DNA from: Rhodococcus sp. ARC_M5 | Lineage (GTDB): Bacteria; Actinomycetota; Actinomycetes; Mycobacteriales; Mycobacteriaceae | Reading direction: 5' to 3' | Assembly: GCF_022810405.1 (NCBI RefSeq) | Contig: NZ_JALGQE010000001.1 | Span: forward strand, 124,001-188,000 | DNA length: 64,000 nucleotides | Made by a program: the position numbers and the translations under genes | Notes under the pieces: generated by a model | Seen by the model: the letters and a program-made list of their open reading frames with translations, nothing else | Told to the model about the DNA's origin: nothing | The model's database searches: none | Shown: positions 40,247 to 49,052 of the stretch, in pieces | Numbering within the stretch: the first letter of the stretch is position 1 | How the letters are laid out: every line of letters begins with the position of its first letter

Positions 40247-40398
40247 TGTCTCGACACCCTCTCATCGAACTTTTCGAGTCCTCCAAGTCTGTTTTCGAGG
40301 GTATAACATTCCAGCGGTCGGATGCGAAGCTATCCAAAGTAAACCTCTGAGCGCTGGTCGGAGCGCACAACTGCCGGGCGGGAAGACCCCCGTTCGGG

Positions 40399-41916
40399 TC
40401 AGTGCTCCGACTTCTCGGTACGAGTCTTCTCGGCTTCCCGCAGACCCATCACCGAGTGCCGCCTGCTGTACACGACGTAGATGACGACACCGGCGGCCAT
40501 CCAGACCAGAAAACGCAGCCATGTTTCGACCGACAGGTTGAGCATCAACCACAGGCACGCCAGGACCGCGAGGATCGGCACCAGGGGAACCCAGGGAACG
40601 CGGAAACCACGCGGGAGGTCCGGGCGAGTTCTGCGCAGCACGAGAACCCCGGCAGAGACCAGCACGAACGCGAACAGCGTGCCGATGTTCACCATTTCCT
40701 CGAGCGTGCCGAGCGGAACGAACGCGGCGAGCAGGCCCACGATGACACCGACCAGAATCGTCGTCCGGACCGGCGTGCCCTTCTTTCCGGTGTGCGCCAG
40801 TGCCCGCGGCACCAGTCCGTCTCGGGACATCGCGAAGAGCACCCGGGTCTGCCCCAGCATCAGCACCATCACCACGGTCGTCAGACCGGCGAGTGCACCG
40901 AACGAAATGATGTTCTTGGCCCAGGTCAGCCCGTTCAGCTCGAATGCCGTCGCCAGCGTGGAACTGTCACCGGCCAGATCGGTGTAGTTGACCATTCCGG
41001 TCAGAACCAGGGTGACGGCCACGTAGAGCACGGTGACGATCGCGAGCGATCCGAGGATTCCTCGCGGGAGTGCCTTCTGCGGTTCCTTGGTCTCCTCGGC
41101 GGTCGTTGCCACCACGTCGAATCCGATGAATGCGAAGAACACCAGCGACGCCGCGGCCAGCAGTCCGTAGGCACCGAACGTGCTGCCGCCTGCTCCCGTG
41201 ACGAACGAGAGAAGAGACTGATGCAGCCCCTCGCCCGTGGAGCCCGGTTGTGACGGCGGAATGTACGGGTCGTAGTTGGCGACCTTGATGTAGAAGGCTC
41301 CGAGCACAACCACGAACAGAACGACGATCACCTTCACCGCCGTGATGACCAGCGACACTCGTGAGGACAACTTGGTGCCCGATGCGATGAGCACCGTCAG
41401 GACCACCACGATCAGCAGTGCGCCCCAATCGAAGTTCAGTGAGCCGATCTCGAGCACCGGAGCGGCCGTACCGAGCAGATCGCCGAGATAGAGCGACCAC
41501 GCCTTCGCCACCACGGCGGCTGCGAGGCCGAACTCGAGGATGAGATCCCATCCGATGATCCATGCGATGAACTCACCGAACGCGGCGTACGAGAACGTGT
41601 ACGCACTTCCGGCCACCGGCACCGTGGATGCGAACTCCGCATAACACAGCGCCGCGAGGCCACAGGCGATCGCCGCGAGCACAAAGGCCAACGACACTGC
41701 CGGTCCCGCAACGTTTCCGGCAGTCCGCGCGGTCAGGGTGAAGATGCCGGCACCGACAGCCACGGCAACGCCGAACACGGTCAGGTCCCAGGATCCGAGC
41801 TCTTTCCTGAGTTTCGTGTCCGGCTCGTCGGTGTCCTGGATCGACTGCTCGATCGATTTGGTCCGGAACCAACCCGTCGTGCGCGGGGTCTTCGCGGGCC
41901 GGTCTGCTCTGGTCAT
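40399..41916 (-). CDS. APC-superfamily amino acid permease (cationic amino acid transporter-like, Rv3253c-like)
   Basis: About 505 residues with 12 predicted helices. TM1 has the GAGIFTL unwound segment (VAVGAGIFTLTA) and there is the APC signature YAEFASTVPVAGSAYTFSY. The C-terminal helices PWVPLVPILAVLACLWLML are typical of the CAT group. The ATG at 41916 has GGAG 6 nt upstream; a start at 41973 would add 19 residues. It is a secondary amino acid importer; substrate not resolvable by eye. Confidence 0.9.
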   Translation of the reverse strand: MTRADRPAKTPRTTGWFRTKSIEQSIQDTDEPDTKLRKELGSWDLTVFGVAVAVGAGIFTLTARTAGNVAGPAVSLAFVLAAIACGLAALCYAEFASTVPVAGSAYTFSYAAFGEFIAWIIGWDLILEFGLAAAVVAKAWSLYLGDLLGTAAPVLEIGSLNFDWGALLIVVVLTVLIASGTKLSSRVSLVITAVKVIVVLFVVVLGAFYIKVANYDPYIPPSQPGSTGEGLHQSLLSFVTGAGGSTFGAYGLLAAASLVFFAFIGFDVVATTAEETKEPQKALPRGILGSLAIVTVLYVAVTLVLTGMVNYTDLAGDSSTLATAFELNGLTWAKNIISFGALAGLTTVVMVLMLGQTRVLFAMSRDGLVPRALAHTGKKGTPVRTTILVGVIVGLLAAFVPLGTLEEMVNIGTLFAFVLVSAGVLVLRRTRPDLPRGFRVPWVPLVPILAVLACLWLMLNLSVETWLRFLVWMAAGVVIYVVYSRRHSVMGLREAEKTRTEKSEH

Positions 41917-42075
41917 CGGGTCTCCGTATCGCCACTTCACATCTACCGACGGATCACCGAACACATCCGTCACTTCGATTCACTGTGGCATCAGACTATT
42001 GCCTCCGGGCGGACCGTTCGCACCATTACGCAGTTCCAAACCGCAAGCGGCGCAACGATGCCCGAATTGCCCGAT

Positions 42076-43305
42076 CTACACGCGTCCGACGGAGGCCACG
42101 AACACCTCGGCGTCGCCCGACTCGGCGGTCACGGTAACGGATTCGTCGGAGGCCGGTATCCACACCGAACTGCCCTGAGACACCGTCAGACCGGACCCGG
42201 TCCCGGCGGTTCCCGCCACGACCGTTCCGCTGGTGCACAGCAGAATTCTCGGACCGGATCCGGATAGATCGGCCGTCTCCCCCGCCGTCACCGCCGTCTT
42301 GCTCAGGGCGAATTCGGGTGCGGGCGTTGGGTACACGTACGTAGGCCGATCGTTCTCGCCCGGGGTGATGGGCGATATGTCGGCGGGCTCGAAGTCCAGT
42401 ACCCGCAACAACTCCGGGACGTCGACGTGCTTGGGAGTCAGTCCGCCGCGGAGCACGTTGTCGGAGTTCGCCATGACTTCCACGCCCGTGCCGCGCAGAT
42501 ACGCGTGCAAGTTTCCGGCGTCGAGGTACAGACCCTGGCCTGGTGTGAGCGTCACCCGATTGAGCAGTAGCGCCGCAAGCACTCCGGCGTCACCGGGATA
42601 CGACTCCCCGAGCTCGAGCAAGGTTCTCGCCTCGGCTGCGAATCGTCCACCGTCCGTACGCGCAGGACCGGACAGGTAGTCGATGCATCCCTGTGCGACG
42701 GCAGGCAAGATATCGTCCAACGCCTGGCCGGGCAGCGTGATCCACGAAGTGAACACCGTGCGCAGCCCGGAAGCGTCGGGCTGGGCGGCGAGCAGAGTGC
42801 GGTACCCGGCCAGCGCAGGAACGGCCAACGCGTCGAGCAATTCGACGGTGTCGGTGGGTCGCCGGAACCCCGCCAGTGCCTCGAACTCGGTGAGAGCGAC
42901 GATCAACTCGGGCTTGTGATTCGGATCCCGGTAGTTGCGTACCGGAGAATCTATGGGGACGCCGGCGGAGTTCTCGCGCGCGAAGCCCTCACGCGCCTGG
43001 GCGCTGCTCGGATGCGCCTGCAACGACAGCGGTTCTTCTGCGGCCAGCAGTTTCAACAGGTACGGCAGCCGTGACTCGTAGTGCTGCGCAGAGCCGCCGA
43101 GCTGGGTGCTCGGATCGTCGTCGATCAGAGTGAGCAGAGGCGTACTACCGCCCTCGTGCACCACGTGCGCGGAATCGGCCGGGTGAGCACCGAGCCAGAT
43201 TTCTGCCTCGGGATGATCGGACGGAACCGGGCGACCTTGTATTCGAGCCAGGGCGGTTCGTGAACCCCATGCGTACGACCGAACCGCGCCTCGCAAGAGT
43301 TGCAC
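42076..43305 (-). CDS. manA: Mannose-6-phosphate isomerase, class I
   Basis: 409 residues. It is a type I PMI with YAWGSRTALARIQGR, the zinc-ligand stretch LSLQAHPSSAQAREGF, NHKPELIVALTEFEAL, and YLDAGNLHAYLRGTGVEVMANSDNVLRGGLTPKHVDV. It interconverts fructose-6-P and mannose-6-P, the entry to GDP-mannose for lipomannan, PIMs and glycoproteins. Its GTG start overlaps the stop of the upstream TobH-like gene (TAGTG). Confidence 0.95.
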   Translation of the reverse strand: MQLLRGAVRSYAWGSRTALARIQGRPVPSDHPEAEIWLGAHPADSAHVVHEGGSTPLLTLIDDDPSTQLGGSAQHYESRLPYLLKLLAAEEPLSLQAHPSSAQAREGFARENSAGVPIDSPVRNYRDPNHKPELIVALTEFEALAGFRRPTDTVELLDALAVPALAGYRTLLAAQPDASGLRTVFTSWITLPGQALDDILPAVAQGCIDYLSGPARTDGGRFAAEARTLLELGESYPGDAGVLAALLLNRVTLTPGQGLYLDAGNLHAYLRGTGVEVMANSDNVLRGGLTPKHVDVPELLRVLDFEPADISPITPGENDRPTYVYPTPAPEFALSKTAVTAGETADLSGSGPRILLCTSGTVVAGTAGTGSGLTVSQGSSVWIPASDESVTVTAESGDAEVFVASVGRV

Positions 43306-44447
43306 TAGCTACCGCCCATCAACAACAGATACGCGGCTGTGGTGTCCAACCGCGTCGCCAACACGGACATCGTATCGAGCACCGAGAGTGTAGCCGGATC
43401 CGCCGACGGAGCGGGGTTGTCGAATTCGGACCTCGGGCGCTCGCCGCCGAACAGCGGCTGGCTCGAATCGGCGAGCAGTACTTCGGATTCCGGCACACCG
43501 GCGATTCGTCGTTCGGTGATCGCACGATCGGCTTCGGACGCCACCACGATCACCCGCATCGGCAGCGCGGGCGGTGGGCCGTCGAGTTGCTCGTCGTGGA
43601 AGATCGAGTCGAATGTCGATGGCGCACCACCTGATTCGACGAGCGATGCCCGAACGGAAGCGGCGATGACATCGCCCAACTCCCCCGCACCGACGACCAC
43701 GCCTGCCACCCGCAGGAGTACCTCGCTGCCGTGCCGAGCGACCTCGACTGCCGCGGGGCTGCCACCCGTCAGTACTGCGCGCCTACCGTTCAATCCACTG
43801 GCGAGGGCCTTGGCCGGATTGTGGAACACCTCATTGGACGGGCTGTTTCGCACGGCCTCAGCGTCGAGCAGATCCGCCAGACGAGACAAATTGGGCAGCA
43901 ACGTCTTCCACGACCCACCGGACACCGCGCCGAGTACGGCAACGAATGCGGCGAGATAACGCATCAGCGCATTGTGGTCGCGAACCGCTATTCGCGGCGG
44001 CAACCACATCGCTCGGGGTCCCCGGGCGGCTCGCAGCGGCCCCTCTTCCGGCGCAACCACGACGACTTCCGCCCCGCGGCGCGATGCCGCATCCATCGAC
44101 TCGGCCAGTCGCGGATCTCCGGCGTCGTCCCCGGCCACCACGACCACGTCGAGCGGGCCGATCCACGGCGGAGTGCCGGTGCTTCGTACCAGTGGCACCC
44201 CGAGTCGGTCGCCGAGAGCGGCGACGAGCAGCGACGCGGCCCGGCTGCTGCGGCCGTCGCCGGTCACGATCACCACGCTGCGGGGACGCAGATCCGTCAG
44301 TCGAGCGAGGACGGACTCGTCGACTGCGGTGGCGACGGCGCGCACCTGCGCGCCCGCCAGTGCGGCACTGCGCAACGAGCCGTCACGATCGGCTGCGATG
44401 AGGGCGTCGGAATCGTCGAGATCGACCAGAGACGACAGTGCTGTCAT
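43305..44447 (-). CDS. TobH-like SIS-domain protein (Rv3256c-like)
   Basis: 380 residues. There are two sugar-isomerase (SIS)-like alpha/beta subdomains: the first with VVIVTGDGRSSRAASLLVAAL and VVVVAGDDAGDPRLAESMDAASRRGAEVVVVAP, the second with PSNEVFHNPAKALASGLNGRRAVLTGG. It is similar to bifunctional phosphoglucose/phosphomannose isomerase folds, but the catalytic residues are not assignable by eye. Its position between pmmA and manA suggests a role in mannose metabolism. The activity is unknown. Confidence 0.8.
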   Translation of the reverse strand: MTALSSLVDLDDSDALIAADRDGSLRSAALAGAQVRAVATAVDESVLARLTDLRPRSVVIVTGDGRSSRAASLLVAALGDRLGVPLVRSTGTPPWIGPLDVVVVAGDDAGDPRLAESMDAASRRGAEVVVVAPEEGPLRAARGPRAMWLPPRIAVRDHNALMRYLAAFVAVLGAVSGGSWKTLLPNLSRLADLLDAEAVRNSPSNEVFHNPAKALASGLNGRRAVLTGGSPAAVEVARHGSEVLLRVAGVVVGAGELGDVIAASVRASLVESGGAPSTFDSIFHDEQLDGPPPALPMRVIVVASEADRAITERRIAGVPESEVLLADSSQPLFGGERPRSEFDNPAPSADPATLSVLDTMSVLATRLDTTAAYLLLMGGS

Positions 44448-44517
44448 GGCTGCGACACCTCCCCTTCGTCACCCGCTCGAAACCACTGCATACCCACTCA
44501 CGAACTCTTGACAACCA

Positions 44518-45900
44518 CTATTCCAGTCCGGCGCGAACGATGCTCAGAATCTCGGTCGAGATCGCATCGACGTCCGCACTCGTTCGCGCTTCCACGTTGA
44601 GCCGAAGCAGTGGTTCGGTGTTCGAGGCCCGCAGGTTGAACCAGGCACCGTCGGCGAGATCGACCGTGACCCCGTCGAGTCGGTCGATGCCGGTAGTCCG
44701 ATCGGCGAACGCTTCCAGAACCGCATCGGTTCGCGCGGCTGCGTCGTCGACGGTCGAGTTGATCTCGCCCGATGCACTGTAGGTCTCGTAGGTGGCCATC
44801 ATCTCCGACAGCGGGCGATCCTGAGCTCCGAGTGCAGCGAGCACGTGCAGCGCGGCGAGCATGCCCGAGTCTGCACCCCAGAAGTCACGGAAGTAGTAGT
44901 GGGCAGAGTGCTCACCGCCGAATATCGCGCCGGTGTCGGCCATCTGCTGTTTGATGAAGGAGTGCCCCACTCGGGTGCGAACCGGTGTACCACCGAGCTC
45001 GGTGACCAGTTCCGGCACCGCACGCGAGGTGATCAGATTGTGAATGACCACCGCACCCGGCTCTTTGGCCAATTCACGCTCGGCCACCAGGCAGGTCACC
45101 GCGGACGGCGAGACCGGGTCTCCCTTCTCGTCGACGACGAAGCACCGATCCGCGTCGCCGTCGAAGGCGAGTCCGATGTCGGCACCGGTCTCGACGACGA
45201 AACGCTGCAGATCCACCAGATTCGCCGGATCGAGCGGATTGGCCTCGTGATTCGGGAAAGTGCCGTCGAGCTCGAAGAAGAGCGGCTCGATCGTGACCGG
45301 TAGTGGTCCGAAGACCGCAGGCACCGTATGTCCGCCCATTCCGTTTCCGGCGTCGACGGCGATCTTCATCGATCCGATTCCCGACAGATCGACCAGATCT
45401 CGAACGAACTGCGCGTATTCGTCGAGCACGTCTCGGGATGTCACTGTTCCGGACGGCCCGTCGAACTCCGGCACCCCGTCCACCAACTCGGCCTTGACCG
45501 TGGCCAAGCCGGTGTCCTGTCCCACCGGCTTCGCTCCCGCGCGGCAGAGTTTGATCCCGTTGTACTTCGCCGGATTGTGGCTGGCGGTGAACATCGCTCC
45601 CGGGCATTCGAGCAGGCCGGAAGCAAAGTAGAGCTGATCGGTCGACGCCAGCCCGATGTGCACCACGTCGAGGCCCTGGGCGGTCACGCCGTCGGCGAAG
45701 GCCCGAGACAGCGCGGGCGAGGAATCACGCATGTCGTGGCCGATCACGACCGACCGTGCGGCCCCCGACTCGTCGCGAACCAACCGTGCGAAGGATGCGC
45801 CGACGTCGCGCACGAACGCCTCGTCGATCTGCTCGCCTACGACGCCACGGACGTCGTAGGCCTTGATGACGGCGTTGACGGACTCTGCGGTTCGGGCCAC
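44518..45900 (-). CDS. manB: Phosphomannomutase (ManB/PmmA)
   Basis: 460 residues. The alpha-D-phosphohexomutase family motifs are all present: phosphoserine loop TASHNPAKYNG, metal loop DGDADRCF, sugar-binding GGEHSAHYYFRDF and the phosphate-binding C-terminus RASNTEPLLRLNVEAR. It converts mannose-6-P to mannose-1-P. GTG 45900 has AGGAG 9 nt upstream. It is followed by the TobH-like and manA genes, forming a GDP-mannose supply cluster. Confidence 0.94.
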   Translation of the reverse strand: MARTAESVNAVIKAYDVRGVVGEQIDEAFVRDVGASFARLVRDESGAARSVVIGHDMRDSSPALSRAFADGVTAQGLDVVHIGLASTDQLYFASGLLECPGAMFTASHNPAKYNGIKLCRAGAKPVGQDTGLATVKAELVDGVPEFDGPSGTVTSRDVLDEYAQFVRDLVDLSGIGSMKIAVDAGNGMGGHTVPAVFGPLPVTIEPLFFELDGTFPNHEANPLDPANLVDLQRFVVETGADIGLAFDGDADRCFVVDEKGDPVSPSAVTCLVAERELAKEPGAVVIHNLITSRAVPELVTELGGTPVRTRVGHSFIKQQMADTGAIFGGEHSAHYYFRDFWGADSGMLAALHVLAALGAQDRPLSEMMATYETYSASGEINSTVDDAAARTDAVLEAFADRTTGIDRLDGVTVDLADGAWFNLRASNTEPLLRLNVEARTSADVDAISTEILSIVRAGLE

Positions 45901-46095
45901 GAAAATTCTCCTGGTGATCGTTCTGACGACGCCGCACATCGGCGTCGAACATCGAGCGTCGGTAGCGGTGCGATCCACACCAAGTATCGGCAGACCGGCA
46001 CTGTCCGTTTCGGTCCTGTTCTGCAAACCTTGCCAGACGGCAGACCGACCGGCCAGTCGGACCGCTGCACACCACAACCGTGGCGCGCGGACGGC

Positions 46096-46506
46096 TCAGG
46101 ACGTGGGGTCGGGAAGCACTCGAAGGTGCCCGCGCCTGCCCGTTCGGACGGCCGGAGCGGATCGGCGTTCGGTGTCGGACGCCCGCGAGATCGAGCGGTC
46201 GGAGCCCTCACGGTCCTCGGATCGGACGCGATCGCCGCGGCCCGCCTCACGCACGGCCTCGGCGAGGGCCGTCAGATCGTCCTCGTCGGGGCTCGACGTC
46301 GAGTAGCCACCCTCGTACCGCACCAGTTCCCAGCCCTTGGGCGCGGTCGTGGTCGACGCATGCACCTCGCACAGATCCCAGGAATGCGGTTCGTCGACGG
46401 TGGCCAGCGGCCCGACGACCGCAGTGGAATCGGAGTAGACATATGTGAGCGTCGCAACGGCAGAACGGTTGCAACCAGGCCTGCAGCAGCCACGCAGTGA
46501 TCTCAC
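46096..46506 (-). CDS. DUF3499 family protein (Rv3258c-like)
   Basis: 136 residues. The N-terminal half is the conserved domain with RGCCRPGCNRSAVATLTYVYSDS and WDLCEVHA; the cysteines plus the CxxH look like a small metal site. The C-terminal half is Arg/Ser/Asp-rich and poorly conserved. It starts at GTG 46506. It lies upstream of pmmA and is divergent from the metallopeptidase-fold gene. The function is unknown. Confidence 0.85.
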   Translation of the reverse strand: MRSLRGCCRPGCNRSAVATLTYVYSDSTAVVGPLATVDEPHSWDLCEVHASTTTAPKGWELVRYEGGYSTSSPDEDDLTALAEAVREAGRGDRVRSEDREGSDRSISRASDTERRSAPAVRTGRRGHLRVLPDPTS

Positions 46507-46578
46507 GAGTGCAGAGTATCCGGTGGGTGCAACCGACCGACCCACCGACACACCGGGCGAGCGCGATAACCTCCCCCT

Positions 46579-47058
46579 ATGCCTCGATACTCGACCCCGC
46601 GCAGGATCACCTCCCGGTCCGTTGCTCGGCACGGACGCGGCATCCGCGGCCCGGTTCTGCCCGAGGACATCCCGGCGAGGCGCTCCAGGGCCGAGAAGTT
46701 CGATCGACTGGTGCTCGACGCGTTCGCGCGGATCGATCACAAGTGGCACGAGAAGCTCTCGAAGCTGGACATCGCCGTGGACGAAGTTCCCAAGATCAGG
46801 GCCTTGGATCCGGAATCTGTGACGTGGCCACCCGAGGTGGTGGCGGAAGGCCCTGTGCCGCTCTCGCGGTTGGTGCCGGCAGGCATCGACAAGCGCGGGG
46901 AGACGACACGCGCCAGAGTGGTGCTCTTCCGCAGACCGTTGGAACGTCGCGCGAAGCATGCGGAGGATCTGGAAGACCTGTTGTTCGAGGTCTTGGTGGA
47001 GCAGGTGGCGACGTATCTCGGCGTCGACCCCGACGAGGTGGATCCTGCCGGAGAGTGA
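46579..47058 (+). CDS. Metallopeptidase-family (zincin-like) protein with degenerate active site (Rv3259-like)
   Basis: 159 residues. The fold-defining segments of the small DUF1025 metallopeptidase family are visible (FDRLVLDAFARI near the N-terminus; RVVLFRRPLERRAKHAEDLEDLL). Where family members carry HExxH, this protein has VLVEQVATYLGVDPDEVD, so both zinc histidines are missing. It is probably not a protease. This actinobacterial branch sits between DUF3499 and whiB2. Confidence 0.8.
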   Translation: MPRYSTPRRITSRSVARHGRGIRGPVLPEDIPARRSRAEKFDRLVLDAFARIDHKWHEKLSKLDIAVDEVPKIRALDPESVTWPPEVVAEGPVPLSRLVPAGIDKRGETTRARVVLFRRPLERRAKHAEDLEDLLFEVLVEQVATYLGVDPDEVDPAGE

Positions 47059-47065
47059 TCGATCG

Positions 47066-47097
47066 GGCACCGCCCTCTATCGATCGGTTGCGGTGCC
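47066..47097. terminator. Possible bidirectional terminator between metallopeptidase-like gene and whiB2
   Basis: An 8-bp perfect stem (GGCACCGC at 47066-47073 with 47090-47097) and a 16-nt loop in the 41-bp gap between convergent genes. The stem is short, so only moderate support. Confidence 0.45.
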
Positions 47098-47099
47098 GC

Positions 47100-47645
47100 T
47101 CAGCCGATTCCGCGCTTGAGCCGACGACGTTCCCGCTCGGACAACCCGCCCCAGATACCGAATCGCTCATCGTTGGCGAGCGCGTATTCGAGGCACTCGT
47201 CCTTGACCTCGCAGCCGAGGCAGATGCGCTTCGCTTCGCGGGTGGAGCCGCCCTTTTCGGGGAAGAAGGCTTCGGGGTCGGTCTGCGCGCACAGTGCGCG
47301 CTCCTGCCACTGATCCTCGATTTCCTCGAACATCTCGTCGAAACCCGCGACGACACTGAGAAACGGCTTCGCCGGTGGAACCGACTCGGCGACGAACGGC
47401 ATCAGGTCGGCGTCGGTATCCGACTCGAGCTCGCCATCGGATACGCCGGCGTCGAATACATCGGTGTCGGATGCATCGGTGTCGACAGCGGCCTCGACGG
47501 TTCGGGCAACGTACGCAGAGCCCGCGTCGATCGAGACGCTCGAATCTGCGCCGATGCGGGACTCGGTTTGCGGCGCGTCGTCGACAGCGCTGAGATGTGC
47601 AGTGGGTTCGCCCCGCTGATCACGTGTCACGTGCTGGTCATACAT
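47100..47645 (-). CDS. whiB2: WhiB2 (WhmD-like) iron-sulfur regulator with long acidic N-terminal extension
   Basis: About 181 residues from ATG 47645, chosen for GGAGG 8 nt upstream. The last ~75 residues are almost identical to mycobacterial WhiB2/WhmD: RALCAQTDPEAFFPEKGGS, RICLGCEVKDEC, FGIWGGLSERERRRLKRG, with all four cluster cysteines. The preceding ~105 residues are rich in Asp/Ser/Ala/Val, without homology I recognise. M. tuberculosis WhiB2 is only about 89 residues. It controls septation in mycobacteria. Shorter starts (47402, 47336) lack Shine-Dalgarno sequences. Confidence 0.9.
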   Translation of the reverse strand: MYDQHVTRDQRGEPTAHLSAVDDAPQTESRIGADSSVSIDAGSAYVARTVEAAVDTDASDTDVFDAGVSDGELESDTDADLMPFVAESVPPAKPFLSVVAGFDEMFEEIEDQWQERALCAQTDPEAFFPEKGGSTREAKRICLGCEVKDECLEYALANDERFGIWGGLSERERRRLKRGIG

Positions 47646-47880
47646 CGCTTCCGCCTCCTCACCTGTGGTAGCGCAGATACTTTCGATCCTCGCGTTCTCG
47701 AATACCTTGCCCCGCGCCGATATTCGATCGAGCAGCATGTCCGGACGATAACGTCGCGCCCGTCCGACTCTCGACCTCTACTCGACGTCCACTCAGGAAC
47801 GAACAGGAAGGGAACGAGTGTTCGAAACCAGGTTCGCTGCAATCGAACTCGTGCGGCGAACACTGAATGACATACCTGTG

Positions 47881-47910
47881 ATTAGACACGTCCAGGTGTG
47901 TCGCGGTCAA
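47881..47910 (-). promoter_or_regulatory. Putative whiB2 promoter
   Basis: On the minus strand TTGACC (47910-47905) and TCTAAT (47886-47881) are 18 bp apart. This is a good match to housekeeping -35/-10 boxes. No other minus-strand gene could use it. Confidence 0.5.
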
Positions 47911-48001
47911 GCCGATCGTACAAATCCAATACCATCACATGCCCGAAATCGGCACTCTCCCCGAATCGAAGCCCGTCGCGTGCGTGTCGCAATGGTTCTC
48001 G

Positions 48002-48033
48002 CACCCGCACCGTCCGCGCGGACGGTGCGGGTG
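48002..48033. repeat. 32-bp perfect palindrome upstream of fbiA
   Basis: Arms 48002-48017 and 48018-48033 are exact reverse complements with no spacer (arm starts CACCCGCACC). It lies 45 bp before the fbiA start, just upstream of the probable promoter. No plus-strand gene precedes it, which argues for an operator or leader structure rather than a terminator. Confidence 0.8.
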
Positions 48034-48077
48034 GGCGCTCGCCCAGCACCGCCGCAACCCCATTAGGGTCGTGTGTT

Positions 48078-49052
48078 GTGAAAGTTACTGTTCTGGTCGG
48101 TGGCGTCGGTGGAGCGCGGTTTCTGCAGGGCCTGAAATCCTTGTTCGGCGACGAGTCCGAGCACGAGATCACTGCCGTGGTGAACGTCGGCGACGACGTG
48201 TGGATGCACGGACTCCGTATCTGCCCGGATCTCGATACGTGCATGTACACCCTGGGCGGCGGCATCGACACCGATCGCGGGTGGGGTCGCATCGCGGAGA
48301 CCTGGAACGCTCGGGACGAATTGGCTGCCTACGGTGCCGATCCCGACTGGTTCGGACTCGGCGACCGCGACATCGCCACGCACCTGATCCGCAGTCGCAT
48401 GCTGCGCACCGGCTTTCCGCTGTCCGCCGTCACCGAAGCCCTGTGCAACCGGTGGCAACCCGGTGTCCGGCTCCTGCCCGTCACCGACGACCGCTCGGAG
48501 ACTCACGTCGTCGTCACCGACCCCGAGGACCCGAGCGGTGAGCAGCAGCGCGCAATTCACTTCCAGGAGTGGTGGGTTCGATACCGAGCCCAGATTCCGA
48601 CCCACAGTTTCGCCAACATCGGTGCCGAACAGGCAACTCCGGCACCGGGAGTCGTCGAGGCGATCGCCGAGGCCGACGCCGTCGTCCTCGCGCCGTCCAA
48701 CCCGGTGGTGAGCGTCGGCGCGATCCTCGCAGTGCCGGGCATCCGCGGGGCGCTGCGCACGACGGCCGCCAAGGTGGTCGGCCTCTCCCCCGTCGTCGAC
48801 GGTAAGCCGTTGCGCGGCATGGCCGACGAGTGCCTGTCCGTCATCGGAGTCGAGACGACGGCGCAGGCGGTCGGCCGCCACTACGGAAGCCGAAGCGGTA
48901 CCGGCATTCTCGACGCCTGGTTGGTGCACACCACCGACACGGCAGAGGTCGAGGGAGTGGACGTGCAGTCCGTTCCGTTGCTGATGACCGACCCCGAGAC
49001 CACCGCGGTGATGGCACGCACCGCTCTGCGTGCGGCCGGACTCGACCTGTGA
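48078..49052 (+). CDS. fbiA: 2-phospho-L-lactate (phosphoenolpyruvate) transferase, F420 biosynthesis
   Basis: 324 residues. CofD/FbiA signatures: [55 protein letters not shown], and [16 protein letters not shown]. It transfers the phosphoenolpyruvyl/phospholactyl group from the GDP- or GPP-activated donor to Fo, giving (dehydro-)F420-0. The GTG start at 48078 may be leaderless. It overlaps fbiB by 4 bp (GTGA). Confidence 0.95.
   Translation: MKVTVLVGGVGGARFLQGLKSLFGDESEHEITAVVNVGDDVWMHGLRICPDLDTCMYTLGGGIDTDRGWGRIAETWNARDELAAYGADPDWFGLGDRDIATHLIRSRMLRTGFPLSAVTEALCNRWQPGVRLLPVTDDRSETHVVVTDPEDPSGEQQRAIHFQEWWVRYRAQIPTHSFANIGAEQATPAPGVVEAIAEADAVVLAPSNPVVSVGAILAVPGIRGALRTTAAKVVGLSPVVDGKPLRGMADECLSVIGVETTAQAVGRHYGSRSGTGILDAWLVHTTDTAEVEGVDVQSVPLLMTDPETTAVMARTALRAAGLDL

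Larger units (their letters stand above)
47646..48077. promoter_or_regulatory. 432-bp divergent region between whiB2 and fbiA
   Basis: I see no credible gene. It contains a promoter-like pair for whiB2 (47881-47910), implying a whiB2 leader of about 230 nt, a 32-bp palindrome (48002-48033), and TAGGGT at 48064-48069, a likely -10 for fbiA with little or no 5' UTR. Confidence 0.5.

Noticed and set aside
47738..47739. Start of WhiB2 at the outermost codon (47738)
   Set aside because: It would add 31 further residues without a Shine-Dalgarno. ATG 47645 has a near-ideal GGAGG.
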